Shown here: positions 35,607 to 44,697 of the stretch, piece by piece | Numbering within the stretch: the stretch's first letter is position 1 | Layout: each line of letters begins with the position of its first letter | Source of the DNA: Agarivorans litoreus | Lineage (GTDB): Bacteria > Pseudomonadota > Gammaproteobacteria > Enterobacterales > Celerinatantimonadaceae | Reading direction: 5' to 3' | Assembly (NCBI RefSeq): GCF_019649015.1 | Contig: NZ_BLPI01000001.1 | Coordinates: 2,559,001-2,623,000 of the forward strand | DNA length: 64,000 bases | Notes under the pieces: generated by a model | Databases searched by the model: none | Seen by the model: only the letters and a program-made list of their open reading frames with translations | Told to the model about the DNA's origin: nothing | Made by a program: the position numbers and the translations under genes

Positions 35607-36410
35607 ATGAAAGCGATTAAATTATTAATTTTAGCCTCTGCTATTTTATTTAATGTGGGTAGTTACGCTGGCAGCGCGCCAGCGGAAGATGCCAAGCATC
35701 AGCCAGAAGCCATTGCTAAGTTTTCTAAAGAAGTAGAAAAGTATGCTGCTAAACACCGAGCCAACGTATTCATTATTGGGCGAGTAGGTCGCCCGCAGGA
35801 AGATTTACCCAAAGGCGTGCAATTTACTCACACCGCCTTGGCTGTGTACTCAAACATTACACTCGACTCTGGCGAGACCACCAAAGGTTATGCAATTTAT
35901 AACTTGTACCAAAACCAAGGGGATTTAGGCCACAGTAGCTTGGTCACCGATTATCCGGTGGACTTTTTCTGGGGAGCTCACAGCTTAAAAGCTGGCATTA
36001 TTATTCCAAATAAAGAAGTACAAGCTGGCTTATTAGCGCTAGTAAACAATGGCGGTAATCATGTAGTACACAACCCAAATTACTCGGTATTGGCGAACCC
36101 ATTCGACGGACAGTTTCAAAATTGTACTGAGCACACCTTGGATATGTTGAATGCCAGCATATTTGATACCACTGACCGAGAAGAGCTGAAGTGGTTGGCT
36201 AAATCAGACTTTAACCCACAGCCGATTAAGGTAAACCGTTTTAAGTTATTTATGGGTGGTTTGTTTTTAGACGAAGTAACCACCAAAGATCACGATGGTA
36301 CGCCGCAAACAGCCACTTTTACTAGCATTGCGCGCTACTTAGATGAGAAGCAATTATTGGAGCACTCGGTAGTCCTTTATCAACATGATGCTTATAAGCC
36401 TTTACTTTAA
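35607..36410 (+). CDS. DUF2145 protein, probable papain-like fold
   Basis: Exported protein of 267 residues (signal peptide to GSYA-GS, about residue 22). The core matches DUF2145: NVFIIGRVGRPQEDLPKGVQ, FTHTALAVYS, a YAIYNLYQNQGDLGHSSLVT segment, FFWGAHSLKAGIIIPNKEVQ, and NPFDGQFQNCTEHTLDML. The order His (FTHTALAV, about residue 75), then Cys (QNCTEH, about 173) is that of permuted NlpC/P60 or papain-like proteins, so a hydrolase or transferase acting in the periplasm is possible. This is inference; the family has no known activity. AAAAAGGAG precedes the ATG. YiaA follows without a gap. Confidence 0.8.
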   Translation: MKAIKLLILASAILFNVGSYAGSAPAEDAKHQPEAIAKFSKEVEKYAAKHRANVFIIGRVGRPQEDLPKGVQFTHTALAVYSNITLDSGETTKGYAIYNLYQNQGDLGHSSLVTDYPVDFFWGAHSLKAGIIIPNKEVQAGLLALVNNGGNHVVHNPNYSVLANPFDGQFQNCTEHTLDMLNASIFDTTDREELKWLAKSDFNPQPIKVNRFKLFMGGLFLDEVTTKDHDGTPQTATFTSIARYLDEKQLLEHSVVLYQHDAYKPLL

Positions 36411-36452
36411 TTGATTGACCAAGATCTTAATAAATTCAATATGAGAACGAAT

Positions 36453-36986
36453 ATGAACCAAGTAGAAAAAGAATTAGGTTATATTAATCAATTGGATAGT
36501 AATTCTGCACCGTTAAACTTTAGGAATAATGACGATATGAAAGCGCAATCTTTAGCAAAACCAACCTCCGCCTTTATTGGTGCCTCATGGGCCGCGTTGA
36601 TGCTAGGTGCAGGCGCTTATCTGATAGGTTTGTGGAATGCCGACATGCAGCTAAACGAAAAAGGGTACTACTTTACCTTGTTGTTATTTGGACTGTTTTC
36701 TTCGGTGTCTTTACAGAAATCGGTACGTGACAAGCTTGAAGGCATTAAAGTCACTGCGATTTACTACGGCCTAAGCTGGTTTTCATTAGCTGCAGCTGTT
36801 GCGCTATTAAGTATTGGCTTATTCAACGCAACGTTAGCCTTAAGTGAAAAGGGCTTCTATGCCATGGCTTACGCATTGTGTTTGTTTGCCGCCATTGCGG
36901 TACAAAAGAATACCCGCGACATGGCTTATTTTGCAGACGACGAACCAAGCAAAGCGCTTGAAGCTGAGTTAGAAGAGGAGCACTAG
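36453..36986 (+). CDS. YiaA-type inner-membrane protein
   Basis: YiaA/YiaB two-helix family, about 177 residues. Two repeated units each have two transmembrane helices: [20 protein letters not shown] followed by [19 protein letters not shown], and the second [20 protein letters not shown] followed by [20 protein letters not shown] conserved VRD/TRD pair ends each unit. The frame is open back to the TTG at 36411 directly after the DUF2145 stop; ATG at 36453 gives the usual N-terminus, but the true start is uncertain. Family role is unknown. Confidence 0.85.
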   Translation: MNQVEKELGYINQLDSNSAPLNFRNNDDMKAQSLAKPTSAFIGASWAALMLGAGAYLIGLWNADMQLNEKGYYFTLLLFGLFSSVSLQKSVRDKLEGIKVTAIYYGLSWFSLAAAVALLSIGLFNATLALSEKGFYAMAYALCLFAAIAVQKNTRDMAYFADDEPSKALEAELEEEH

Positions 36987-37134
36987 TTTTGAGTCACTGC
37001 TTTTAGGCGTTGTTTATTAAACCTTGAATTTGATGAACAGCGCTTAAGTCAGCATTATAGGCTTATGGACAACTTTCACTGCGAACCACGAGTAAAAACT
37101 ATTGTTTGCTTAGCTGCCATTTAAAGGAATTACA

Positions 37135-37662
37135 ATGAGCACTGCTTTTGCGCTAATGGCGCAATACAATCAAGTAATGAATCGCCAACTATATGCTTGC
37201 GCTGCTCAACTCAACGAGCAGCAACTAAAGCAGGATAGAAAAGCGTTTTTTGGCTCTATCTTTGCCACGCTAAACCATATTTTAGTGGGCGACACCTTGT
37301 GGTTACAGCGTTTTGCTAAGCATCCCAAAGGATTTAGTAGTTTAACGGACATAGCAGCATTACCTCGCCCTAAAGCCTTAAATGAGATTATCTACGAAGA
37401 TTTCTCCAGCTTAGAGCAAGCAAGGGTTGCCGTGGACATGGCGATAATAGCTTTTGCAGAGCAACTAAGCCCCGAGTATTTGCAGCAGGGATTAAGTTAC
37501 ACAAATAGCAAAGGTGAGGTGCAGAAAAAGCCTTTTGAGTTGTTGGTGTTGCACTTTTTTAATCATCAAACCCATCACCGTGGTCAAGTCTCTACTTTGC
37601 TTAGTCAATGTGGAATCGACCTTGGCGTGACAGATTTACTATTGCAGATCCCTGATGCTTAA
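37135..37662 (+). CDS. DinB-family protein
   Basis: Cytoplasmic four-helix protein of 175 residues. Metal-ligand histidines of the DinB/YfiT fold are seen in the FATLNHILVGDTLWLQRF helix and in FFNHQTHHRGQVSTLL. DinB-like proteins bind divalent metal and include thiol-dependent transferases, but the family is not the DNA polymerase of the same name; the role here is unknown. AAAGGAATTACA precedes the ATG. Confidence 0.9.
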   Translation: MSTAFALMAQYNQVMNRQLYACAAQLNEQQLKQDRKAFFGSIFATLNHILVGDTLWLQRFAKHPKGFSSLTDIAALPRPKALNEIIYEDFSSLEQARVAVDMAIIAFAEQLSPEYLQQGLSYTNSKGEVQKKPFELLVLHFFNHQTHHRGQVSTLLSQCGIDLGVTDLLLQIPDA

Positions 37663-37691
37663 AAGCCTCTCAAGCTAGCTTAAGAGGCTTT
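37662..37691. terminator. Bidirectional terminator, dinB-like/GH3
   Basis: Stem AAAGCCTCT(C)AAGCT / AGCTT(A)AGAGGCTTT between convergent genes; the T run is short on either side. Confidence 0.75.
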
Positions 37692-37724
37692 GTATTAGAA
37701 GGCTTTGCGTTAACAGGCTTTGAT

Positions 37725-39944
37725 TTACGCTACTTTAAAGTCGGCTGAGAGCAAATCTTCTGCTTTTGACGAAGGCCCTACAAATACTTTAAATGCACCT
37801 GGCTCTACCACTTTTTGTAGTTGCGCGTTGATTAAGGCTAAATCAGCAAAGGGCACGCTAAATTCCACTCGTTGCGTTTCTCCTGGTGCTAACTCTACTC
37901 GCTCAAAACCACGTAACTGTAACACTGGAACAGTGACCGAAGCGGCGCAGTCATGAATATATAACTGCGCAATTTCTACACCTGAGCGTTGGCTAATATT
38001 GCTGATGTTTACCGAAACTTTTAATGCCTCTCCTTGGCTTAGATCCTTGTTGGCGGCTAAGCAAGGTGTGCTAACGGCGAGATCGCTATAGCTAAACTCA
38101 CTGTAGCTAATGCCTTCACCAAAACTAAATAGAGGCAACAAGGGCATATCAATATAACGCTCTTGGTTATTGGTGCGCTCCGATAGACGGGCGTGCCAGC
38201 CTTCATATTTGTTGTAGTAAACCGGCGATTGACCCACATGTTGCGGGAAGCTAATGGTGAGTTTACCGCTAGGGTTTAGTTCGCCAAATAGCAGTTCGCT
38301 AAGGGCTTGGCCGCCTTTCGCGCCAGGGTTAAAGGCACAAACAATGGCATCGGCGTGTTGTTTTACCCAGCCAATGGTAAGTGGTTTAGAGGCCATAAAT
38401 ACCACAACTAGCGGTTTGCCAGTGGCTTTAAGAGCTTCTAGCATCGCTTGTTGCTGACCACTTAAATCTAGATCGGCGCGGTCGTGAAATTCGCCATGCT
38501 GGCTAAGTGTATCGCCAACACAGGCAACGATGATGTCGCTGTTGTTGGCAGCGCTTACTGCACAGCTTATTTCTTCAAACTCAGCTTCGGCTGGTGCTGC
38601 ACCGCGTACGTAGCTTAGTTCGCAACGTCCTGCATCAGCAGCAGCTTGTAAACCTTGGCGTAAGGTTATGGCGTCTTTTTGGTGGTAGCTATCATCGGCT
38701 GCGCCCGCTTGCATAGAGCCAAATGACCAATCACCCAGCTGCGCCACAACATCATCGGCGTTAGCGCCACATAATAAAATCTTAGGTTTAGAAGCATCTG
38801 ACAGCGGCAAAATGCCGTTGTTTTGCAATAAGGTTAGCGATTGGCGGCTGGCTTCTAGTGCTTTGTGCCAGTGGTTTGGGTTACCTAATACTTGTGCTTT
38901 TTTACTGAGGTCGGTGTAACGAAAGTCGTCAAATAAGCCTAATTCAAATTTATACTTAAGAATACGCGATACCGCGTCGTCGATTAAGGCAATATCTAGC
39001 TCACCATCTTTAACTAGGTCGATGGTATGTTGATAAAATGACGGCGTGGTCATGATCATGTCATTACCCGACTCAACCGCGATTTTTGCAGCATGGCGTA
39101 GGTCTTCAGCTACCCGCTGTTTGTCGTGTAGTGAACCAATGTTATCCCAATCGGTAACAATAAAGCCGTCCATTCCCCACTGGTTTTTAGGCACTTCGCG
39201 CAGTAACCAACTGTTGGCACTACAAGGTACGCCGTCGATAGCCTGGTAACCCACCATTAATGTGGCAACGTTGGCTTCTTTTACCGCTTTTTCAAAAGGC
39301 GGCAAAAATAGTGAAAGAAGTTTGCGAGGTGAGACTTCTGCTTCATAAGCATCGCGGCCGCCAGTTGCTTCACCATAGGCAACATAGTGTTTGGCACAGG
39401 CCAAGATGGTATCGTGTGAGGCTAAGTTATCACCTTGGTAACCATACACTGCAGCAGCGGCCAGCTCTCCAATTAACCATGGATCTTCACCAAAGGTTTC
39501 ATTTATGCGGCCCCAGCGGCTATCACGGCCTACACACAATACTGGTGAAAAGGTCCAATGCAGGCCACAGGCGCGGGTTTCTATTGCAGTAACATGTGCC
39601 ATGCTTTGGCTTAATTGTTTACTCCAAGCACAAGACAATGCCAGTTGAGTAGGAAATACTGTACCGTTGTTCTCAAAACAATGGCCATGAATAGCATCAA
39701 TACCAAAAATAAGCGGTATACCAAGGCGAGTATTGGCGGCGCGCTGTTGTAGCTCTTCAACCATTGTGCCAGTGCAGTGTAAATAACTGCCCACATTCCA
39801 GCTCTCAAGCTTGTCGAGGTTTTCTGGCATGTTGGCGGGCAATTGCAGCATTTGGCCCACTTTCTCTTCCACGCTCATTAGCGACAATAGGTTCTCTACT
39901 CGCTCGGCTACGCTGAGCGAAGGATTGGTGTAAGGCTGCGACAT
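37725..39944 (-). CDS. GH3 beta-glucosidase/beta-xylosidase
   Basis: Glycoside hydrolase family 3 enzyme of about 739 residues. It has an N-terminal TIM barrel (GIPLIFGIDAIHGHCFENNG, GRDSRWGRINETFGEDPWLI, AKHYVAYG) with the nucleophile Asp265 in FIVTDWDNIGS. A C-terminal alpha/beta sandwich follows (FAFNPGAKGGQALSELLFGE type) with its acid/base region (GEFHDRADLDL), then an FN3-like domain. No signal peptide is seen, so it is probably cytoplasmic. ATG at 39944 follows AAAGGA and gives a family-like N-terminus; the frame is open to 40031 but lacks a ribosome site there. Specificity, glucosidase or xylosidase, is not decided by sequence. A LacI-type site lies upstream. Confidence 0.9.
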   Translation of the reverse strand: MSQPYTNPSLSVAERVENLLSLMSVEEKVGQMLQLPANMPENLDKLESWNVGSYLHCTGTMVEELQQRAANTRLGIPLIFGIDAIHGHCFENNGTVFPTQLALSCAWSKQLSQSMAHVTAIETRACGLHWTFSPVLCVGRDSRWGRINETFGEDPWLIGELAAAAVYGYQGDNLASHDTILACAKHYVAYGEATGGRDAYEAEVSPRKLLSLFLPPFEKAVKEANVATLMVGYQAIDGVPCSANSWLLREVPKNQWGMDGFIVTDWDNIGSLHDKQRVAEDLRHAAKIAVESGNDMIMTTPSFYQHTIDLVKDGELDIALIDDAVSRILKYKFELGLFDDFRYTDLSKKAQVLGNPNHWHKALEASRQSLTLLQNNGILPLSDASKPKILLCGANADDVVAQLGDWSFGSMQAGAADDSYHQKDAITLRQGLQAAADAGRCELSYVRGAAPAEAEFEEISCAVSAANNSDIIVACVGDTLSQHGEFHDRADLDLSGQQQAMLEALKATGKPLVVVFMASKPLTIGWVKQHADAIVCAFNPGAKGGQALSELLFGELNPSGKLTISFPQHVGQSPVYYNKYEGWHARLSERTNNQERYIDMPLLPLFSFGEGISYSEFSYSDLAVSTPCLAANKDLSQGEALKVSVNISNISQRSGVEIAQLYIHDCAASVTVPVLQLRGFERVELAPGETQRVEFSVPFADLALINAQLQKVVEPGAFKVFVGPSSKAEDLLSADFKVA

Positions 39945-40031
39945 GCGTCTGATCCTTTGATTAACTTGTGGTTTATTCGGTGGCTCAGTGTTTAGCGCGT
40001 TGCTGTGCATCATCGCTTGCTGAGTATCCAT

Positions 40032-40473
40032 ATTATGTTGCTTATAGTAGTTAAATTAGCGGCTTATTCATCTCAAAGTAAGCGGTTTCATGAAAGTTGC
40101 TTGAGCTTTTGAGGGCTAGCTAACATTCGCGCCTATCAGCTGTTGTATTTCGTTAAAGCAACAACAGATTTAATAAGCGGAGATATTTTTAGATAAGTGC
40201 GGCAAATAAAAAAAGCGCGGTAAGTCGTTCAGAATGTCTGTTGGGTTAAATTATCAACCTGCAACATTTCCATAACAATTTTGGGGCTTTTAGTTGTAGG
40301 TGAGAATTGGTTAAATTATTTAAAATTCAATATCTTATGCTTGTTCTTCTCGATTTCATGTTTCAACGATTTCTGTCTATTTTGAAAAAACCTCAGTTTT
40401 TCTTGTGATCTTATTTGGTCTCTTTGGCGTTTTCCAAGCTGATACCACTACAGAGATACTTAAGGAAAAGAAC
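40032..40473. promoter_or_regulatory. GH3 and DUF4397 divergent control region
   Basis: A gap of 442 bp. On the minus strand at 40077-40090 is TGAAACCGCTTACT, differing at two positions from the TGAAAGCGCTTACA found upstream of the GH52 gene; the bases before it (AACTTTCA) also match that leader. This suggests a shared LacI-family regulator. The rest is AT-rich and I see no gene. The DUF4397 promoter should lie in the last 200 bp. Confidence 0.6.
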
Positions 40474-41829
40474 ATGAAACTTGCTAAATCTGGATTACTA
40501 CTTGGTTCGGCCGTGTTACTTGCCGCTTGCGGTAGTGATGATGATCACGTTGAAACCCCAATGTCTTCAGTTCGTGTTACTCACGCTAGCGCTGATGCGC
40601 CATTGGTAGAAGTTAAAGCCAATGGTGAAACCTTTGCTGGTTTGAGCATGGTTGATTACCGTCAAGGCAGCGCTTGGGTGCCAGTAGCATCGGGTAGTTA
40701 TGATATTAGTGTTGATGCCATACTACCGGGTGATAATGCTGAGGTGATAGCTGCAAACTTAGAGTTCTCGCCAGACATGCAATACGACATTATTGCGCTC
40801 AACTATGCGGCTTCTATCGAGCCTGTAGTGCTAAGCCGCAGCGGCGACGCGGTGGATGCAGCTAGCGTACGCCTCGATGTATTGCATGGTCACCCAGACG
40901 TTGGTGGGGTGGATATTTACTTGACCACTGCTGCTGATATTACTAACGAAGCCGCGGCAATTACTAACCTAGAATTTAAAGTTGATAGCGCAGATTTACC
41001 AGTAACCGTACCTGCCGATACCTACCGGATCCGTATTACCGGAACTGGAAGCAAAACAGTGGTATTTGATAGCGGCGAGGTGGAGCTAGCTGGTGGCAGC
41101 GATTTGATGTTAACGGCTGTGCCAAACAGCGACATGGGCTCGGTGTCGCCAGTAAATGTGTTGTTGGCCGATGGCAGTGCCGTATCTGTTGTACGAGACA
41201 TGGGTGAGACTAGTCATATTCGTGTGGTTCATGCTGTAGATGATGCCCCAATGGTGGATGTATTGGCGAGCGGTGCTCAAGTGGCTGGATTCACAGGTAT
41301 TGCCTTTAAAGAGTTTCGCAGTGGTGATTTACCTGCAGCCAGCTACGACTTAAGTGTTGCTGCCAGCGCAGACAACAGCTTAGTGGTAATTGATGCCCCA
41401 GGAGTGATGTTGGATGCGGGCGCCGAAACCAGTATCTATGCGGTAGGTAAACTAAACGCGGTTACTGATAGCACCATCGAACCATTGGTAATTAGTGAAG
41501 ACTTACGCTCGGTAGCGCTTTACTCAAAAGTCCGTGTAGTGCATGCAAGTCCAACCGCAGGTGACTTAGGCCTTGTTGATATTCATGCATCTGCAGACGG
41601 TAACTTTAGCGCCGACACAGTAGTGCTGGCTGGTGTGGATTTCAAAGATAACGCTGTATTAAATGTGCCTGGCGGTACTTATACCTTCGCAGTGATCCTC
41701 GCTAGTGATATGACTTACTCGCCAGCGATTGAAACTATGGCTACCATTGAAAATGGTGGTGTTTACTCTGCTGTGGCAACTGATGATTTTACTGACCTGG
41801 TGTTAAATGTAGATACTATGGCACCATAA
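40474..41829 (+). CDS. DUF4397 lipoprotein
   Basis: Lipoprotein of 451 residues: signal peptide and lipobox LAAC (Cys about 19), then four related beta-rich repeats, each opening with a VRVxHA-type strand (SSVRVTHASADAPLVEV, VRLDVLHGHPDVGGVDIYL, IRVVHAVDDAPMVDV, VRVVHASPTAGDLGLVDI). DUF4397 modules are Ig-like domains of surface proteins with no assigned role. Composition is acidic and Ala/Val/Asp-rich. ATG at 40474 follows AAGGAAAAG; the frame extends 23 codons further upstream. A terminator follows. Confidence 0.9.
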   Translation: MKLAKSGLLLGSAVLLAACGSDDDHVETPMSSVRVTHASADAPLVEVKANGETFAGLSMVDYRQGSAWVPVASGSYDISVDAILPGDNAEVIAANLEFSPDMQYDIIALNYAASIEPVVLSRSGDAVDAASVRLDVLHGHPDVGGVDIYLTTAADITNEAAAITNLEFKVDSADLPVTVPADTYRIRITGTGSKTVVFDSGEVELAGGSDLMLTAVPNSDMGSVSPVNVLLADGSAVSVVRDMGETSHIRVVHAVDDAPMVDVLASGAQVAGFTGIAFKEFRSGDLPAASYDLSVAASADNSLVVIDAPGVMLDAGAETSIYAVGKLNAVTDSTIEPLVISEDLRSVALYSKVRVVHASPTAGDLGLVDIHASADGNFSADTVVLAGVDFKDNAVLNVPGGTYTFAVILASDMTYSPAIETMATIENGGVYSAVATDDFTDLVLNVDTMAP

Positions 41830-41851
41830 AAACATAGTTTTTAAGTAAAGA

Positions 41852-41874
41852 AAAAGGGCCGTAAGGCCCTTTTC
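41852..41874 (+). terminator. Terminator of the DUF4397 gene
   Basis: Stem AAAAGGGCC / GGCCCTTTT with a GTAA loop. It may also serve the convergent small gene. Confidence 0.85.
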
Positions 41875-41899
41875 TGGTTTGGCTGACATGGCAACGCAA

Positions 41900-42157
41900 C
41901 TATTTAACTCGAATGATAGTTACCAAATGAGTATGCTGAGGGACTTCTATTAAAGCACCGCGTTTTAGTCTTTCTATCTGGTTTATGTAATGCTTGGAAA
42001 AGCCACGTTGTTGCCAGTTTTTACCCACTAAATCTGATTCACTGAGCGGATAAATATCTTGATGGCTTAAGCTATCGTGACGCGAAACAATCCATACTCG
42101 CTGTTGCTCTACAGTGAGTTTCGCTACAGCTTTTTTAACGCGCTTACAAATCGACAA
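41900..42157 (-). CDS. Small basic hypothetical protein
   Basis: Frame of 85 codons with a TTG start and AAAGG about 14 bases upstream. The product is basic (KRVKKAVAKLTVEQQRVWIV, IERLKRGALIEVP) with no signal peptide or membrane segment and no family I know. It occupies a gene-sized gap between convergent and divergent neighbours, which favours it being real. Confidence 0.5.
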   Translation of the reverse strand: MSICKRVKKAVAKLTVEQQRVWIVSRHDSLSHQDIYPLSESDLVGKNWQQRGFSKHYINQIERLKRGALIEVPQHTHLVTIIRVK

Positions 42158-42225
42158 GTTTATACTCTGCCTTTATTAATCAGTTTACCCCCTTTATAAC
42201 ATAGGCTTAGTATAAGGATTACAGC

Positions 42226-42768
42226 ATGACAGATTGTAAGCACCATAATTTCTATCAGCTATCGGTACCGCTATTTTTACACTATTTAAATCAGCTTGAT
42301 TTACTGCTTAGTGATATGCAGTTATTTGCCAAGAAGCAGGGCTTAGGCGAAGCTCAGTTATTAGCCGCTAAACTTGCCGACGACATGTTTCCATTGGGGC
42401 AACAAATTAGCACCGCCATTGTTTTTAGTCTGCGTTGTTGCTTGCCTTTAGCAGGCCGAGAAATCGAAAACTTTAGCCCAGAGGCTATTTCTTATCAGAG
42501 TTTGCAGCGCCAATTGCACAGCAGTGTAAGGTGTTTGCAGCAGTTAAAGGCTGAACAATTTGAGCAAAGTACCCCGAGCAGTATTTCTACTCAGGCTGGG
42601 TTTGCTGAATTATCGCTAAGTCCAAGTGAATACCTGCAACAATATATGCTGCCAAATTTCTTTTTCCACTACACGGTGAGCTATGCGATTTTACGCCAGC
42701 AGGGTATGTCTTTGAGTAAACAACACTTTGATGGCTACCATCAATACCCTGTAGGTTTTAGCTTTTAA
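42226..42768 (+). CDS. DUF1993 protein
   Basis: Cytoplasmic helical protein of 180 residues matching DUF1993: FYQLSVPLFLHYLNQLDLLL, LAAKLADDMFPLGQQISTAI, CLPLAGREIENFSPEAISYQ and the conserved end LPNFFFHYTVSYAILRQQGM then LSKQHFDG. The fold is DinB-like; function is unknown. AAGGATTACAGC precedes the ATG. Confidence 0.88.
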   Translation: MTDCKHHNFYQLSVPLFLHYLNQLDLLLSDMQLFAKKQGLGEAQLLAAKLADDMFPLGQQISTAIVFSLRCCLPLAGREIENFSPEAISYQSLQRQLHSSVRCLQQLKAEQFEQSTPSSISTQAGFAELSLSPSEYLQQYMLPNFFFHYTVSYAILRQQGMSLSKQHFDGYHQYPVGFSF

Positions 42769-42926
42769 AACAGTTACTTCAAAAACAAAATGTGTGATTT
42801 GGTAATGGGCTAATGATTATTTCGTAAAGCGCAACAAATACACCTTAAAACCTTGTGTTAGCGTAATACAATCGGTAGATTATTTGAGATTAAGAGGCGT
42901 AAGAACAATCAGGGGGACATTCGTCA

Positions 42927-43364
42927 ATGCATCCAGATTATTTTATAAGTACTAACCAAGCAGAGTTAGATATCTCGCTGATTCATAGTGTATTAACCAA
43001 GTCTTACTGGGCTAAAGGTATCCCTCGCGCTACGGTTGAACAATCCATTGATAATTCATTGTGTTTTGCTGTTTATAACTATCAAAAACAGCAAGTTGGT
43101 TTTGCTCGGGTGATTAGCGATTACAGCACCTTCGCCTATTTAGCCGATATTTTTGTCTTAGAAGAACACCAAGGTAAGGGTTTGGCTAAGGCATTAATGC
43201 ATCGCATTATGGCTCACCCCAAGCTCCAAGGGATTCGCCGCTTTAAGTTAGCGACCCAAGACGCACATGGCCTTTATCAGCAGTTTGGTTTTACCGAGTT
43301 AGCTCATCCAGAAATACACATGGAGCGCTGGCAACCAAACTTCTATTTGCTTCCTCAAAACTAA
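42927..43364 (+). CDS. GNAT-family acetyltransferase (tandem copy 1)
   Basis: Acetyltransferase of 145 residues: LIHSVLTKSYWAKGIPRATV, a core strand VGFARVISDYSTFAYLADIF, then VLEEHQGKGLAKALMHRIM, which includes the acetyl-CoA loop QGKGLAKAL, and a YQQFGF strand. It closely resembles the next gene and is of the small YjdJ/ArsN2-like GNAT type seen in many bacteria. Substrate unknown. AGGGGG lies about 12 bases upstream of the ATG. Confidence 0.9.
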   Translation: MHPDYFISTNQAELDISLIHSVLTKSYWAKGIPRATVEQSIDNSLCFAVYNYQKQQVGFARVISDYSTFAYLADIFVLEEHQGKGLAKALMHRIMAHPKLQGIRRFKLATQDAHGLYQQFGFTELAHPEIHMERWQPNFYLLPQN

Positions 43365-43741
43365 CAAATCTTATGTTGAAGTCGCCTGTTGCTGCGACTT
43401 GTCTTTAATATCTACTTTACGCTGCTTTCTGCGGCGTTTTGTTCTTTATTCTTGCCCTTAAGCTATCGAAGCTAGTTGCATTAAACCGATGTTAAAGCGC
43501 TGCAGAGTACCAATCTAAATCACACTTTTAGCATAAGTGAGTATTTGGTCGATCTTGCTTATCTTTCTTTTGCATGCCCTAAAGCCTTAACTTGTAAGTG
43601 TTTAGAAATAATGTTACCAAATTGTTACAAATGCAGCTGGCAAAGTTACCAAACGTTACCCTGAGGGGCTTGAGGCTTGGCTTATTGCTGACTAGATTTA
43701 CGCCAATCAATGTGGGGTGGGTTAATCAGGGAAGGCTGAGC
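43365..43741. other. Gap between tandem GNAT genes
   Basis: Intergenic stretch of 377 bp. It contains CTGCTTTCTGCGGCG-type GC motifs near 43385-43440 and AT-rich sequence after 43500. The frame of the second GNAT is open into it from 43598 but looks non-coding there. No separate gene or repeat was recognised. Confidence 0.5.
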
Positions 43742-44146
43742 ATGCAACAGGGATACTATGTTGGTACTAACAAAGAACAGCTCGATTTAGCACTTATTCA
43801 TGAAGTGTTGGTGAGCTCTTACTGGGCGAAGGGGATTTCTAAAGGAGCTGTTAAAACGTCGATTGATAATTCCATGTGTTTTGCCGCTTTTGACCTTAAA
43901 CAGCAGCAAGTAGCTTTTGCCAGAGTTGTCTCTGACTATTCAACCGTTGCTTATTTAGCCGACATTTTTGTATTGGAGGAGCATAGAGGCAAAGGCTTAG
44001 CCAAAGCCATGATGCACCGTATTATGGCTCACCCTAAATTGCAGAATGTACGCCGATTTAAACTCGCAACTAAAGATGCTCATGAGCTATATCGTGGTTT
44101 TGGGTTTAACCAAATTTCTGATCCAAACCTCTATATGGAACGCTAA
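43742..44146 (+). CDS. GNAT-family acetyltransferase (tandem copy 2)
   Basis: Acetyltransferase of 134 residues, paralogue of the preceding gene: LIHEVLVSSYWAKGISKGAV, VAFARVVSDYSTVAYLADIF, VLEEHRGKGLAKAMMHRIM and the FGF strand are shared almost residue for residue. It lacks the last ten residues of copy 1. ATG at 43742 with GAAGG upstream gives the same start as copy 1; the open frame reaches back to 43598. The pair arose by tandem duplication. Confidence 0.88.
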   Translation: MQQGYYVGTNKEQLDLALIHEVLVSSYWAKGISKGAVKTSIDNSMCFAAFDLKQQQVAFARVVSDYSTVAYLADIFVLEEHRGKGLAKAMMHRIMAHPKLQNVRRFKLATKDAHELYRGFGFNQISDPNLYMER

Positions 44147-44232
44147 ACAGCAGCGCCTTACTGTTAATTGGATTGAAATTTAAGCCTATATATTCAATGC
44201 TAATGGCTTGTTGAGTTATTAGGAAATAGTCA

Positions 44233-44697
44233 GTGGATATACGCTTAAACGATGTAACAGGCGAGCAAGTCATTGCATTGCTAGAAGAGCACCATCAAGA
44301 CATGTTGCGCCACTCTCCAATAGAGAGTGTTCATGCATTGGATGTGAGCGGTTTGCAGGCCGAGGGCGTGAAGTTTTGGTGTGCTTGGTTGGGAGATGAG
44401 CTAGCAGGGTGTGGCGCCTTAAAGCAGCTTGACGCCAAGCATGCAGAGCTAAAATCTATGCGCACTGCCAGCAAACATTTACGTAAAGGCGTGGCTGCTG
44501 GGCTACTAAAACATATTCTTAAAGATGCCCAAGAAAGTGGTTATCAGCAACTGAGTTTAGAAACTGGCGCTATGGCCGCGTTTGCTCCAGCGTGGGCACT
44601 CTACCAGTCTTTTGGTTTTGAGTTTTGCGGCCCTTTTGCCAACTACCAGCTTGATCCTTACAGTAAGTTTATGAGCAAAAGCTTGGCGTCCATCTAG
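44233..44697 (+). CDS. GNAT acetyltransferase, stop codon in MITE
   Basis: GNAT protein of 154 residues: VIALLEEHHQDMLRHSPIES, WLGDELAGCGALKQLDAKHA, ELKSMRTASKHLRKGVAAGL (acetyl-CoA loop) and LYQSFGFEFCGPFANY. This is the YsnE/PhnO-like branch. Start GTG at 44233 with AGGAAA upstream. The stop codon TAG (44695-44697) is made of the TA target and the first G of MITE copy 2, so the original C-terminus may have been a few residues different; the conserved DPYSKFMSK end suggests little was lost. Confidence 0.88.
   Translation: MDIRLNDVTGEQVIALLEEHHQDMLRHSPIESVHALDVSGLQAEGVKFWCAWLGDELAGCGALKQLDAKHAELKSMRTASKHLRKGVAAGLLKHILKDAQESGYQQLSLETGAMAAFAPAWALYQSFGFEFCGPFANYQLDPYSKFMSKSLASI

Noticed and set aside
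39260-39592. Plus-strand frame of 110 codons inside the GH3 gene
   Set aside because: It is the complement of conserved GH3 coding sequence, with no ribosome site and a His/Arg-rich shadow composition.
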